Shown here piece after piece: positions 25,160 through 35,887 of a DNA stretch of 64,000 nucleotides (position 1 is the first letter of the stretch; every line of letters begins with the position of its first letter). The notes under the pieces were generated by a model, which had not been told where the DNA came from, did not search any database, and worked only from the letters and a program-made list of their open reading frames with translations. Made by a program: the position numbers and the translations under genes. Source of the DNA: Microvelia longipes (lineage: Eukaryota > Arthropoda > Insecta > Hemiptera > Veliidae); NCBI GenBank assembly GCA_018340805.1, contig JACMZG010000008.1:12690149-12754148 (forward strand), read 5' to 3'.

Positions 25160-26930
25160 ACGCGAGCAAACACTTCCCCAGGCCTAGATGGTTCACTAAT
25201 TAAAACAATTAGTGAAATTTTAGAACATTTCTCATTTAACAAAATACTTATTAGATATCATTTTAAAATTTTATTTCGTACAAAAACCCTAGGTGCAAAA
25301 GAAATTTTCCTTTGCGACGGAATTACGATATAAATTTACAAAGGTGATCCTAACAACTTGTCATCTTAGAGACCTATTACGATGCACTTTATAGACGACT
25401 TTATAAATTACGAGAATGTACTAGGTGTCGAATTGAGAAGACAAGTTTCGTTTCACTCTTGTCAAAGAAGATTAGTAAGAGGTCTACCGAGATGCTATGT
25501 AAACGCCAGATCAATGCACGATGTATTGAAGGATGCATAACTGACATAAGAAAAATGCTGCTGTGGCACTACTTGACCTCATCGGTACATTCGAAAATGT
25601 ACAGTCAACGACGTGTGTCTATAAACTTAACTAAAGGTATTAAAGCGCTGTTATGTGTGTAAACAGTAATAGTTCATTTAGGGCAAAATATAACCTATCT
25701 TTTGTCTGTAGAGGCTTTACTCAAGAGGATTCAATTTCCAGTACTCTTTTTAACTTGACTATCGATCGTATCTTGAAATAAATATGTGACCCCAAAATTC
25801 ACACAGCTTAGGATACGATGATAACAACAGTAAATATTAGCAGAGAGATTAATTAATATGATTCACAAAGGTTTCGATAAATAGGACTTATAGTTAATAT
25901 ACTTAAAGTACAGCATTTATAATTAACAACGGTAAACTTACTAAACGAACTTTGATCTTAGAAGATGGAAGTGGGATAATTTCCTCAAGTGCAAGCGAAC
26001 CATTCAAGTATCTCGGCTATACTTGTACTCTTATGAAATCTATTTAAGCCGGACCAAAAACCTATATCAATATTTATTTCCGACGCTGACTTTTGCTCTT
26101 CAAGGCGCTCCTTTAACAAAACTACCTACCTCGCTATTAGAAAGTATAGACGTTATTATAAGAGGGAGTACCAAGGATATGCTTTTATTAATTTCTAATA
26201 CTGCATTGGTTATGATTTATACACCTCGTCGCTTCAGGTGACTCATAATGCTAATGGAACTAATAAAATGCTAATAATAAAGTGCTTATGGAATATGCCT
26301 CTACAATCTACAGCACCTCAGTTTAGTACAAAAACTGAACTCAGCCCCAGATGCATTATTTCAAGATATCTTCTATTTTTGAGAAGAAATTTCACAGTGT
26401 TAGATGAAGTCAGAGTGTAGGAGAATCTGTCAGACGTTAAGGAAAAAGAGCTTTAAATAATGGACGAATTCAAAATGGCAAAGCCTGTGCGACAAACATT
26501 TTAAAGACTTTCCGCTTAATACTAAATTTATTTCTAACATAAATGTTCTATCAGGTGCATAGTGTGGGTTAATGCTGCCAAGCTGCCCCAATTATGTTCC
26601 TTTTCAGAGAAGTATCATCGTAGGCAATCAGACTCCAGGAGATGTTGGGTACATCTGCAGCAAATGCAGGGGAGGGAATGAAACACTATGTGCTGGAAAA
26701 ATGCCCTAATAACATTTGTCTTGGTGGCTCGGCGCCATTATAATATAAAGCATATGCAGGCAGAAATGTTAAGGGAAAATAAATATAAATTTGTTACGAT
26801 GAGGTATACAATACCTTGGCTCTCCAAGATATTCGAGGAGATGTTCAAAGAGAAGTGTAGTATCTATAGGAAATGTGTACATTATTACAAAAAATGAGCC
26901 CAAGGGGAAAGAGACTATTACTCATGGATT
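25160..26930 (+). pseudogene. Degenerate R2-like non-LTR retrotransposon relic
   Basis: The plus strand keeps pieces of a reverse transcriptase ORF in several frames. At 25171 onward it reads TSPGLDGSLIKTIS, the RT block that normally reads SPGPDG. An RPIT-type block follows near 25374. At 25439-25537 comes an uninterrupted RQVSFHSCQRRLVRG and CYVNARSMHDVLKDA block, matching the RT segment that precedes the first catalytic region. Near the 3' end (26630-26730) a C..C, ETL and HYVLEKCPNN pattern spread over two frames resembles the zinc knuckle (C-C-H-C) downstream of the RT in R2-type elements, followed by ARRHYNIKHMQAEML. Stops and frameshifts are numerous and no catalytic YADD was found, so it is dead. 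The R2-like assignment rests on these motifs only; another R2-superclade or CRE/NeSL-type element is possible. Confidence 0.6.
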
Positions 26931-27310
26931 TAGTTTGGCTCTAGAGAAACCATTCCAATAAAAACAAAATAATATTTTCACAAGACGGACATCGATCGAA
27001 CTTTTCATGTATAAATGATAAATATCATAACAAATATATCATATATCATTTAAAAATTTTAATTTTATTTAAATGTAGATATATTTAAGCATAAAGCTGT
27101 AATGTAATGTAAATAAATCATTATATTATCATTAAATGTATCTTTTAAACTTATATATACATTTTTAATTTGATAAAATATTATAAATGTCTTTGAAAGA
27201 GTTGTGTGTTTCAGAAATCTTTTAAAGAAGGACAGCTCCGCATTATAATGTTAAATTTGTTTTTATTATAGTGATTCTCTCTAATTTTCTAGGCAATGTG
27301 ACTTCTTTGC
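26931..27310. other. AT-rich stretch, nothing recognised
   Basis: Could include the 3' untranslated part of the preceding relic. No polyadenylate tail or target duplication was found. Confidence 0.45.
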
Positions 27311-27668
27311 CTTAAGGCGATCCTGCAAAGAGGGGGGGTAAAAATCACTTAAATGGAAATATCTCCGGTTCTCGGCAAAATATCAAAATTCTAAGACGGT
27401 ACTTCACTTCTAATTTTTATTCTGCACATTTTAAGACTCATTTCAACCTTCTGGAGCAAAAAACAGTGGTACAATTTGAGAACTACAATTTTTAAAGTAT
27501 TTCTCAAATTGCGCCACTGTTGCTCCAGAAGGTTGAAATGAGTCTTAAAATGTGCAGAATAAAAAATTAGAAGTGAAGTACCGTCTTAGAATTTTGATAT
27601 TTTGCTTAGAACCAGAGATATTTCCGTTTAATTGATTTTTACCCCCACTCTTTGCGGGATCCCCTTGA
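27311..27668. mobile_element. 358 bp palindromic foldback MITE
   Basis: The left arm starts cttaaggcgatcctgc and the right arm ends with its near-perfect inverse. The inner arms pair for about 165 bp, including a ttcaaccttctggagc block and its inverse, leaving a loop of about 25 bp around 27480-27500. Mismatches are few (for example a t/c and short indels), so it is young or was maintained by conversion. No target-site duplication could be fixed. Confidence 0.8.
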
Positions 27669-28849
27669 ATACCGTCAAAACCTATTTCAAATTAAATAAT
27701 TCAAATTGATTAAGTAATAAATGCATTATTATTCACAATTATATCACAATATAATTGTGTGAGAGACACCTAGAAAATGTGACTAGCAAAATGCAATGCT
27801 ACATCTGGGAACTGTTCCATCATTCGACATTCGTCATCATTGATGGCTCGACATAATGTCCCACTGTTTCGTTACGTCTAACTCACCAGGGCGCCAACAG
27901 AGCCTGAACTCACTCTGACCTTCAATTAACTCCGAAGAATATAATGTGAAGTATTTACCAGAGATGTGCAGAGCTCTCTTTCCTCCATCATGCACGGCAA
28001 GCAGAACATATATCATTTGATACTACCGAGTTTTGATAAACTTTTTATTTTTAGCAATAGAGAAATATGAAATCATAGAAAGTAAGATGAATAACTCTAA
28101 AGCATTAGAACCTAAATATCAAATCTGGAATAGAATTATTTCTGTCAAATAATTTCTACAAATGTGTTATACATTAACTCCAATCGGAAAAAAGTTTCAG
28201 TCTTTGAGTTGAAATCTTGAGTAGATTTCTAAAAATCGGTAAAAATTATAAATACTTGCATTGAGTATAATACTAATTTAAGTGCTGCTAAAGTCGGTAT
28301 AGACGGTTGACATTATCATTTATATCTGTATATAACTGATTAGTATAAAAATATAATGTATACAAATATTTTGATAAAATCCTATTTTAATAAAAAATTA
28401 CTATTCAAAGCGATTATTCAAATTGACTATAAATATTTGTATAGTTCTTAAAAAGGTTCTAACTATCAATTTAGACACTATGTAATTCAATCATTAAATA
28501 AATTATGGTTTGGTTTAGTTATTTATTGAAAGTAGCATCTAAACTCATTAAGTGTATACCCAGTAATTTTCAAGGTGGAGATAATACCGTCCTAACTACA
28601 CTACCATGGATAGGTCGCTAAGATGCGGGTCTCAATTGCACTTCTCTAGTCAAACCTGTTCGGATTCATTTTAGCAAATATTTATGAAGGGTAAAATCTA
28701 ATTATTTTTCTTGTTATATAATTTTATGTATTTATAGCAGACTGCTAAACCTGATCCTCGTAGTCTATTACTTCTTAATGCTTTTTTTGTTGTCTTTTGT
28801 TATTTAAGTATTAGAAAATGAGAAAATTCACTCCAATGAAATAATTTTT
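27669..28849. other. AT-rich stretch without a gene
   Basis: No gene was recognised. The palindromic cacaatataattgtg at 27752-27766 and an inverted ttgatactaccgagtttt block at 28017-28034 both recur, adjacent to each other, near 16620-16665. They may be ends of a decayed inverted-repeat element. Confidence 0.45.
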
Positions 28850-29007
28850 ACTTTTCCTCGTTTTGCAAAAATAATGCAAAACCAGGACGACACCGGAATT
28901 ATCCGTTTCAGGACTTTTTAAGACATGAGTGGGTTTCTTAAAGTTTTCTGTCCGTATGCATGTGTATGTATGTGTAAATGATATATATATATATTATATA
29001 TGTGTAT

Positions 29008-29059
<52 letters not shown>

Positions 29060-29067
29060 ATATATAT

Positions 29068-29108
<41 letters not shown>

Positions 29109-29110
29109 AA

Positions 29111-29180
<70 letters not shown>

Positions 29181-29209
29181 GATATATAATATTATATATA
29201 TATATATAT

Positions 29210-29254
<45 letters not shown>

Positions 29255-29612
29255 TATATATATACCTATATATTGCATAACATTCGAACGTTTTCTCGCA
29301 TCGAAATGAAACTTGGTGTAAAAATGAGTCTTTTGTGTGACGTCATTTAGCCACAAAAATGACTCCACAAACATTTTAAAAAATCACAATTTTTCATAAA
29401 GTATTTAGATTAGGCTGAAATTTTTAACACATATTAATATATGTGTTAAAAACTCCATTTATGTATTTTTACATTACATACATATTCTCTATCTATGTAT
29501 GTTTACAAAAATACGATTTTTCATTTTATTATCAGTATTAGTTCCAGTTTTATTAATTGACATAAATACGTCAAACAAAACATTATGTCATTGATTGACA
29601 ATGTAAATAAAG
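28850..29612 (+). mobile_element. Dispersed family 5S-R, divergent copy E split by a TA tract
   Basis: It starts with acttttcctcg and has the caccggaattatccgttt and gactttttaag blocks of the family 5' part. After tccgtatgcatgtgtatgt comes a TA tract of nearly 300 bp. The element then resumes with family-like middle blocks (a gaaatgaaacttgg block, a tgacgtcattt block, a ttatcagtattagttc block). The 5S-like segment is not seen. The middle differs from other copies, so this may be a subfamily. Confidence 0.6.
28979..29266. repeat. (TA)n microsatellite inside copy E
   Basis: About 290 bp of TA with regular phase breaks (att, aat, tgtg). It lies where other family members have the GT-rich tgtctgtgtgtg segment. 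The 86-codon Tyr-Ile open frame across it is not a gene. Confidence 0.95.
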
Positions 29613-29700
29613 CACGTTTTTCCTTATTTATACCGTAGGTGTATAGGGAAAGTATTGTTTTGCAAAAATTCGAAACCGAGATATAGTTGAATTACATTAC
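29613..29700 (+). mobile_element. Dispersed family 5S-R, 5' end fragment (copy E2)
   Basis: Begins at tttttccttatttatacc, with the gtaggtgtatagggaaagt inverted partner and then ttttgcaaaaattcgaaacc. It stops after about 85 bp, where the 33 bp minisatellite begins. Confidence 0.75.
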
Positions 29701-29906
29701 TTTTAATTCTATATTTGGTAGAATTTACACTACTCTTAATTCTGTATTTGGTAGAATTTACACTACTCTTAATTCTGTATTTGGTTGAATTTACTCTCCT
29801 CTCAATTCTGTACTTGGTAGAATTTACTCTACTCTTAATTCTATCTTTGGCTGAATTTACTCTACTCTTAATTCTGTATTTGGTAGAATTTACACTACTC
29901 TCTTGA
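29701..29906 (+). repeat. Minisatellite, 33 bp unit
   Basis: Six units of ttaattctgtatttggtaga plus atttacactactc. Because 33 is a multiple of three, one frame stays open and encodes an 11-residue repeat (LVEFTLLLILY). With no promoter, domain or neighbour to support it, this is a repeat artefact. Confidence 0.9.
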
Positions 29907-30078
29907 TTCTCTTAATAATATACTCTAATAATAAAATAATTGAACTAATAACTAATTACTCTAAATAATTGAATTGTGACTTTATTCAAAACTCACAAAC
30001 GAAAGTGACTCAATCATACTCGTGACTCAATCATGGATCATGGATCATGGATCATAAATTAATCATGTGCATGTACGA
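29907..30078. other. Short spacer with a small tandem repeat
   Basis: Contains four near-identical tandem heptamers of the atggatc type at about 30032-30055. Confidence 0.6.
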
Positions 30079-31110
30079 AGGGGCTTTTAGGGGCACTTTT
30101 TAACCCCCACATTAGGGAGGCCCTTAAAAATGAACTTTCTTTTTTCTTTGCTCCCAACCCCTAATTTTGTTCGAATATATGAAAAAAAAAATTCCATAAA
30201 AATTTCAGCCCGATCGGGGGTGATTAACAGGTGCCGCCGGGCCTTTGAAGTTTTATAGGTGTCATAATTCGTCAAAATTGTGAATTTCGTGACAATTTTT
30301 TTCTGTGATTTTTACATTATGTTCTAGGTAAAAAACAATACCTAACCCACTAATAAGCACTATGAACTTATTATTATGACCTGAAATTATCTTAGTTTGG
30401 TACGTTACTACGCTGTGGATTACTCATAACATCAAACTACAAATTCCGTCTTTTCCACAAGAATATCTATATTTAAATAGCAGAGCCGGCTTTCGGCTTT
30501 CGCCAACAACTGTGCCGGAAAGGTGAGTCTTTATATGTTGTCCAAAATCTCCTCTTGGACAACATCTTTATATGTTGTCTGCTCCAAGCCCTTAACGGAG
30601 ATTTTGGACAACATATAAAGACTCACCTTTTCGGCACAGTTGATGGCGAAAGCCGAAAGCCGGCTCTGCTATTTAAATATAGATATTCTTGTGGAAAAGA
30701 CGGAATTTGTAGTTTGATATCTTAGTTTGTACTTACTTTGATATTTATTGGTGGACATATATATTTTTTCTGAAAAAATGTTCAAAAAACAATTTTTTTT
30801 CTCTACACTGCAAAGTATAACTCACATAATATGTTTTTTGTTATCAATTCATTGGTATATTATGTTTTTGTATACTCTCTTCTATAATTTAAGACCAATA
30901 TTTGGTTATTTATTACCAAAATTAGCAGACCTAATGTGTAACATACAAACACTGCCATCCTATCTCGCAGTAGGTGAAAGCTAAGTAATGTGTATAATAG
31001 TCCAATTCAGTTTCAAGAATTTTCAATTAGTTTTTTGGTTTTGAATTTATTTCAAACAAGCCATTATTGTGAAATTTGAAACTTTTATGTTTACCCCCCC
31101 CCCCCTTTGC
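30079..31110 (+). repeat. Left terminal inverted repeat of the 3.9 kb transposon
   Basis: About 700 bp of arm sequence split by the nested element at 30400-30717. It ends inward in a run of twelve or more C residues, mirrored by a G run at 33289-33298 in the other arm. A 62-codon outward frame (30087-30275, minus) is matched in the right arm only because the arms are homologous. Confidence 0.8.
30388..30729. mobile_element. Palindromic MITE nested in the left inverted repeat
   Basis: Arms 30430-30550 and 30596-30719 are near-perfect inverses (landmarks: caaactacaaattccgtc, ccggctttcggctttcgcc, the ttggacaacat loop side). The 12 bp string tatcttagtttg occurs at 30388-30399 and again at 30718-30729, while the uninterrupted right arm of the host transposon has it once. 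This identifies the insertion and its likely target duplication. About 30 bp (30400-30429) on the left side have no partner on the right, so the element is asymmetric or carries extra filler. Confidence 0.75.
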
Positions 31111-31820
31111 CGACCCACCCCCCCTCTTACCTATTATAAAATATGAAATGTTTAAAAAATTTTCACAAAAAATGAATTGAATAAAGAAAGGCAAGATAGG
31201 TTATAACTTTGAATACTTTTAAATACTTGTTTACCAAAATACTTTCAGGTAAAATAACCCTAGTGTCCACTTAAGGATTAAAGATGAGTGAAGGAAAACC
31301 ATGCAAGATGCAAGTGATCTAAGCAGGGGTACTATGAATGAATTATTTTAATCCCTTTGACTTACTTAAAAAAAAGTACTAGTCTTGGTTCAGAAAACAA
31401 ACTGTTACCATCAAATCTGTTTAAATTTCTTTTTTAAATCAAGTGTTTGGTTTAAGTTGTTTGTTAGTTATAAAATTTCAAGTGAAAGAATTCTTCGTTC
31501 TGACCATCCTTTTTTAGTAGGTCCTGTTTCCCACCAGATTACTGGGGGCAAACTTCCTTCTAACAGACAAGTGTGTTGTTTTATAATCTCAAAATAATCA
31601 AGTTAGATGTAAAACATAGTGCTGAATTGATGATAAAGGAGGTTAGCATCTTTTGGGAAAAAGCAAGAATCCTTACAAAAAGAAAAGACCACTGCAGTGA
31701 GATTTTAATCAAATTATAAAACGATTGGAGTTGTCTTCAGAAAAATTTTTCTAAAACGACTGAGTTTCCTATCAGTAGTAGTTTTGCGTTTACAGAAGGC
31801 TGGATGATTTATTTGATATT

Positions 31821-31852
31821 GCCCATAGTGACGCTTCGGCGTCACTATGGGC
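31821..31852. repeat. Perfect 14 bp hairpin with a C(TTCG)G loop
   Basis: gcccatagtgacgc (31821-31834) and its exact inverse (31839-31852) flank the tetraloop ttcg closed by a C-G pair. The transcribed form would be the classic stable cUUCGg tetraloop. It lies inside the 3.9 kb transposon, upstream of the transposase remnant, and is far more GC-rich than its surroundings. Confidence 0.85.
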
Positions 31853-32026
31853 CGAAATAAAAATCAAATAAAAATTCAGGAGGACATAGAGTTTTTGCGG
31901 ATGCAAAGAATGAAAGGGCGACCTGGTGTTATGCTGAGAGTTGATATTAAGTTACACAGGGCAGAATAGAGAATTGCAGAACGGAAGGAGGAAGAGGTCC
32001 GTTGAAAAGTCGATGCATGAAGGATA

Positions 32027-33176
32027 TTGATCGATCTAGTTTGTTTGCGGAATTGCTACCAAGCACCAGCAGCAGTAGTAGCACAGACGACAGTGAGGGA
32101 GTTTCAGATGAGCTTGTCTCTGATGCAATTTTTCCTTCATCGTCAGGTTTTAGAGGAACTGTTGATTTTTTTTAATGATCGCCTAGCAGCAACGTTAGAT
32201 AGGTGCAAAGTTAGAGACAGAGATGCTGTTCATATATTAGTTGCCACAGCAGAAGCGTTAGGCCATAATGCAAAGAACTTGGTAGTTAACACAAATTCAA
32301 TAAGCCATAAACGATCCCAGTTTTAGATTTTTAGATACAATGAATTGTTACAAACCTTTAGTATTGATAGAATTCAGTGTGCTGTTGTTGCATTGGGATG
32401 GGAAGCTTCTTTCTAATATTACAAAGACAGTAAGATAGAAAGTTTGGCAGTTCTTATTTCATATGGCGGAAAAGACAAGTTGATGGACCATGGAGCTCCG
32501 AGCATACCACAGGCTACTAGAGCAGAATAAGCCGCCGCAGTCTATAGATGTCTTGAAGAATGGTGACTTCTTGATTCAGTTCAAGCGATGTGTTTACACC
32601 ACGGCATAGAACACCAGTAGAACAAATGGAGCTTGCAGAAATATTGAACCTCTTAGAAAAGGATTTTCTATACCTGCCTTGTAGGCACAACGTATTTGAA
32701 GTGGTATTTAAGGGTGTATTCAATAAAGTAGTGGGACCGACTTTTAGGCCAGATGTTCCACTGTTTTCTAGGTTCAGAATTCATGGGGTCAGATAGACTC
32801 TAAAATATAGTCTTCTGATCTCAGAAGTTTAATAAGAGATATGCGTGACTTCTTCGTAAAAAGTTTCAAAGAAAAACAATTAAGAGAAGATAACAGGGAG
32901 CTAATGGAGCTGGCAATGATTTTTCTAGGAGAGACCCCGCCTCGAGGAGTGTCATTTAGAAAGCCAGGTGCTATTAGCCATGCAATATGGATGTCGAAGG
33001 CGATCTATTGTTCAAAAATTTATTTATTTAGAAGTGACTTCAAGTTGTCTACCAAAGAAAAATCTTCGATGAGAAAAATTAACATTTTTCTTATTAGAGT
33101 GTATTTAAGAGCATGGTATGGTGACACAAGTGCGAGTAAGGCCCAATGTCTGACTTGCATTTTATTCAGTCATTAG
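32027..33176 (+). pseudogene. Broken transposase-like gene of the 3.9 kb transposon
   Basis: Three collinear pieces in different frames look like one protein family that I recall from predicted proteins of aphids, cnidarians and other invertebrates. Piece 1 (32027-32326) holds RLAATLDRCKVRDRDAVHIL and ATAEALGHN. Next, around 32430-32590, an ESLAVLISYGGKDKLM block and a VYRCLEEW.LLDSVQA block can be read with stops. At 32592-32640 comes a degraded YTTA.NTSRTNGAC block, likely the D-T-T region of the catalytic core, with the expected Asp replaced. Piece 2 (from 32650) reads LLEKDFLYLPCRHNVFEVVF and later GPTFRPDVPLFSRF. Piece 3 (32841-33176) reads REDNRELMELAMIFLGETPP, KPGAISHAIWMSKAIY and KIYLFRSDF. 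Stops and frameshifts between the pieces show it is inactive. A DNA transposase role is inferred from its place between long inverted repeats. Confidence 0.65.
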
Positions 33177-33287
33177 TCAATTACGAGGCTATAGAAAAAA
33201 AAAATATTAGCAATGCTATACTAAAAAAATGTATTAACCATTGTTAATGATTAATAAATTCGGTAAGGGAAGAGGAGGGTCAGGCAA

Positions 33288-33975
33288 AGGGGGGGGGGTA
33301 AACACAAAGTTTCAAATGTCACAATAATGGCTTGTTTGAAAATAATTCAAACCAAAAAACTAATTGAAAATTCTTGAAACTGAATTGGACTATTATACTC
33401 ATTACTTAGCTTTCACCTACTGCGAGATAGGATGGCAGTGGTTTGTATGTTACACATTAAGTCTGCTAATATTAGTATAAATAACCAAATATTGGTCTTA
33501 AATTATAGAAGAGAGTATACAAAACATAATATACCAAAAATTGATAACAAAAAACATATTATATGAGTTATACTTTGTAGTGTAGAGAAAAAAATTGTTT
33601 TTTGAACATTTTTTCAGAAAAAATATATATGTCCACATTAAATATCAGAGTAAGTAAAACTAAGATAATTTCAGGTCATAATAATAAGTTCAGAGTCTTA
33701 TTAGTGGGTTAGGTATTGTTTTTACCTAGAAAATAATGTAAAAAATCACAGAAAAAAAACTTGTCACGAAAATCACAATTTTGACGAATTTTGACACCTA
33801 TAAAACTTCAAAGGCCCGGCGGCACCTGTTAATCACCCCCGATCGGGCTGAAATTTTTATGGAATTTTTTTTATATATTCGAACAATTAGGGTTGGGAGC
33901 ACAACATTTCTAACATTTTTTTTCACCCCTATAGCTAAGGGCCACCCTACCCCACATGCATTTAAAAGCCTGAAA
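33288..33975 (-). repeat. Right terminal inverted repeat of the 3.9 kb transposon
   Basis: An inverted, uninterrupted copy of the left arm. It lacks the nested palindrome, which makes it the reference for the empty insertion site. Small indels and substitutions against the left arm show that the arms have diverged by a few percent or more (estimated by eye). Confidence 0.8.
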
Positions 33976-34142
33976 ACTCCTACAGATTTTAGTTAAACAT
34001 TACTACAGAAGTCATATTCTACGCATATCTGATAAATTTGTAGAATATGTATTTATCAAAATGGTGAAAAATAGCCAATTTGTAAATTGTTTTCTAAGAT
34101 GTTGAAAATAATTGCAAAGAAATATCCAATAGTGCTGTAATA

Positions 34143-34302
<160 letters not shown>

Positions 34303-34328
34303 ATTCATGACTTTTTAGCTTAAGTTTT

Positions 34329-34393
34329 AGAATGACTTAAGAGGTCATTCTAAAGAATGAAAGATACGTCATTCTAAAAGAATGACGTATCTT
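34329..34393. repeat. Two adjacent perfect hairpins sharing agaatgac
   Basis: agaatgac (34329-34336) pairs with gtcattct (34344-34351). Immediately after, aagatacgtcattct (34361-34375) pairs exactly with 34379-34393 around the loop aaa. The octamer agaatgac or its inverse therefore occurs four times in 65 bp in alternating orientation. Confidence 0.8.
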
Positions 34394-35887
34394 CGCGTAC
34401 TGGTTAAGGAAATTTTTTTCATGAATACTTCTACCCTATGTATTAGTTGTTGCCTAATCAGAAAAGGTAAAGAAAACCTGAAGCTTTTGCAAAAAGCCAT
34501 ATTTGGAAGCAGTATCTAAATTATTTGTAGAGCCGATAAGGGATAATCCATCCCAGAAAAGCTCTACGGTAAGTTGTATTGTATCCTTTTTCTTGGAAGG
34601 ATTCGTAATATATTTCGCTGAAGTACATGGGGAGGGAACGTGATGAGACAAAGATGTAATCGGCAAAATTAATTTTATTGTTGCTGAAAATAAATAGACA
34701 AGCAATTTTATGATGTATGATGACGGTTTTTTTTATGTCGTTCTTAATATTCATTAGTCTTCTGAATCTAGTTCAGTTTTAGCTCAACCAGACCAACCGT
34801 TCAGCCGGAAAAGCTGAAAGAAACTGGAAAATTACTTTCTAAAACTTCTCTTAAAGATGACATAAAAGCGTGTTATTTTATGATTTTAGAGTGCTAAATC
34901 GATAGTAAGAGGTCCAAGCAATACGAAAAACACACAGGACACTAGGGTGGCCACTTGAGCGTATTTGAAAATTAGCTTACGTCGTGGCCAAAGAGTCTAA
35001 AAATATGGCATCGAAGAGGACACAGGGCCACTCAGCATGATAGTAGGTTCCTGTAAATAACATAAAGCCAAGCTGTTCTCAATAATGTTTTACATTCTTT
35101 CTTTGAAACAAATGAAATTAAAAACATGACTTGCAATAGCATCCTTCCTTTTACACGTACAGTAATAACAATCAATAAGTTAATTGTCAGGTTAATATTT
35201 ACTAGAGTAAACAAATATTTACCCAAGCTAGAAGTATAATGAAACGCCGGTTCATATTGGTACCATATTCTGGCTATGTCACATCTGATTTATTTGTTTT
35301 ATTCAGCAATGAATCACTTTTACGACCTACTAACACGTTAACACACAAACATTTATATGAATGAAACTCAAAACGATCGTTTAGTTCGAAGACGTAAATT
35401 AAGAGGCACTCGGAGCGCTAAGGTCGCTTAGAGGACGGTATCTTAGTATAAACTGAGTTATGAAGTAGTGTTCGGCGGTATAGCCAGAAGTCATAGTGAA
35501 AGTCAGCACCCCCGCCCTCCTTCGCCTTTGCGTACTTCGCCACTTTAAGCCACTGTCGTTTTTTTTACTCCCCCATTCAATAAATCGTGCCCCTGGCTAG
35601 ACCTATTGAAAATAAAATATACAATCTCTCTATTTAGTCTATTTAAATTAAATAAGTTTCGTGATAGACTTCTTATTTCTTTTGAATAATTATTATTTAG
35701 CGAAGAATTGAAATTATAACATCTACAGATCAAACCTATCAATATTCCTAATAGAGTGTAGTTTTCCTAAATATAAACTAGACTCAGTGTAATATGTTAT
35801 GTATACGACTCAGATTCATCAGGGTCAAGGTTTGAAGCTCTAAATAATAAATAATAAATATCAAAAAAAGAAAACCACTGCTTATAG
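34394..35887. other. AT-rich stretch without a gene
   Basis: No gene was recognised. Overlapping minus-strand frames at 34454-34754 and one at 35545-35742 lack motifs. A C-rich patch at about 35508-35520 and 35570-35595 resembles ends of some insect MITEs, but this is not firm. Confidence 0.4.

Larger units (their letters stand above)
30079..33975 (+). mobile_element. ~3.9 kb DNA transposon with ~0.7 kb terminal inverted repeats
   Basis: The left arm (30079-30399 continued at 30730-31110) and right arm (about 33288-33975) are inverted copies of each other for almost 700 bp, with shared landmarks such as gcccgatcgggggtgatt, the gccgccgggcctt block, aaattattatgacctgaa-type sequence and the poly-C/poly-G inner borders. 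The 2.2 kb interior encodes a broken transposase-like protein (32027-33176). A palindromic element has inserted into the left arm. Outer limits are approximate, because the last ~80 bp of the arms have drifted. A cut-and-paste mechanism is inferred from the inverted repeats and internal gene; the superfamily is not known to me. No target-site duplication was fixed. Confidence 0.75.

Noticed and set aside
28929..29189. 86-codon open frame rich in Tyr and Ile
   Set aside because: It is a translation of a (TA)n microsatellite. The same holds for the frames at 34012-34308, 57884-58072 and 61056-61340.
29715..29906. Repeat protein with an 11-residue unit
   Set aside because: The 33 bp minisatellite keeps one frame open by its length; there is no other sign of a gene.
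33781..33996. Open frame conserved between two loci (also 30087-30275 minus), suggesting a real protein
   Set aside because: The two loci are the two inverted repeats of one transposon, so similarity is expected without coding. The frames point outward and end at the element's limits.
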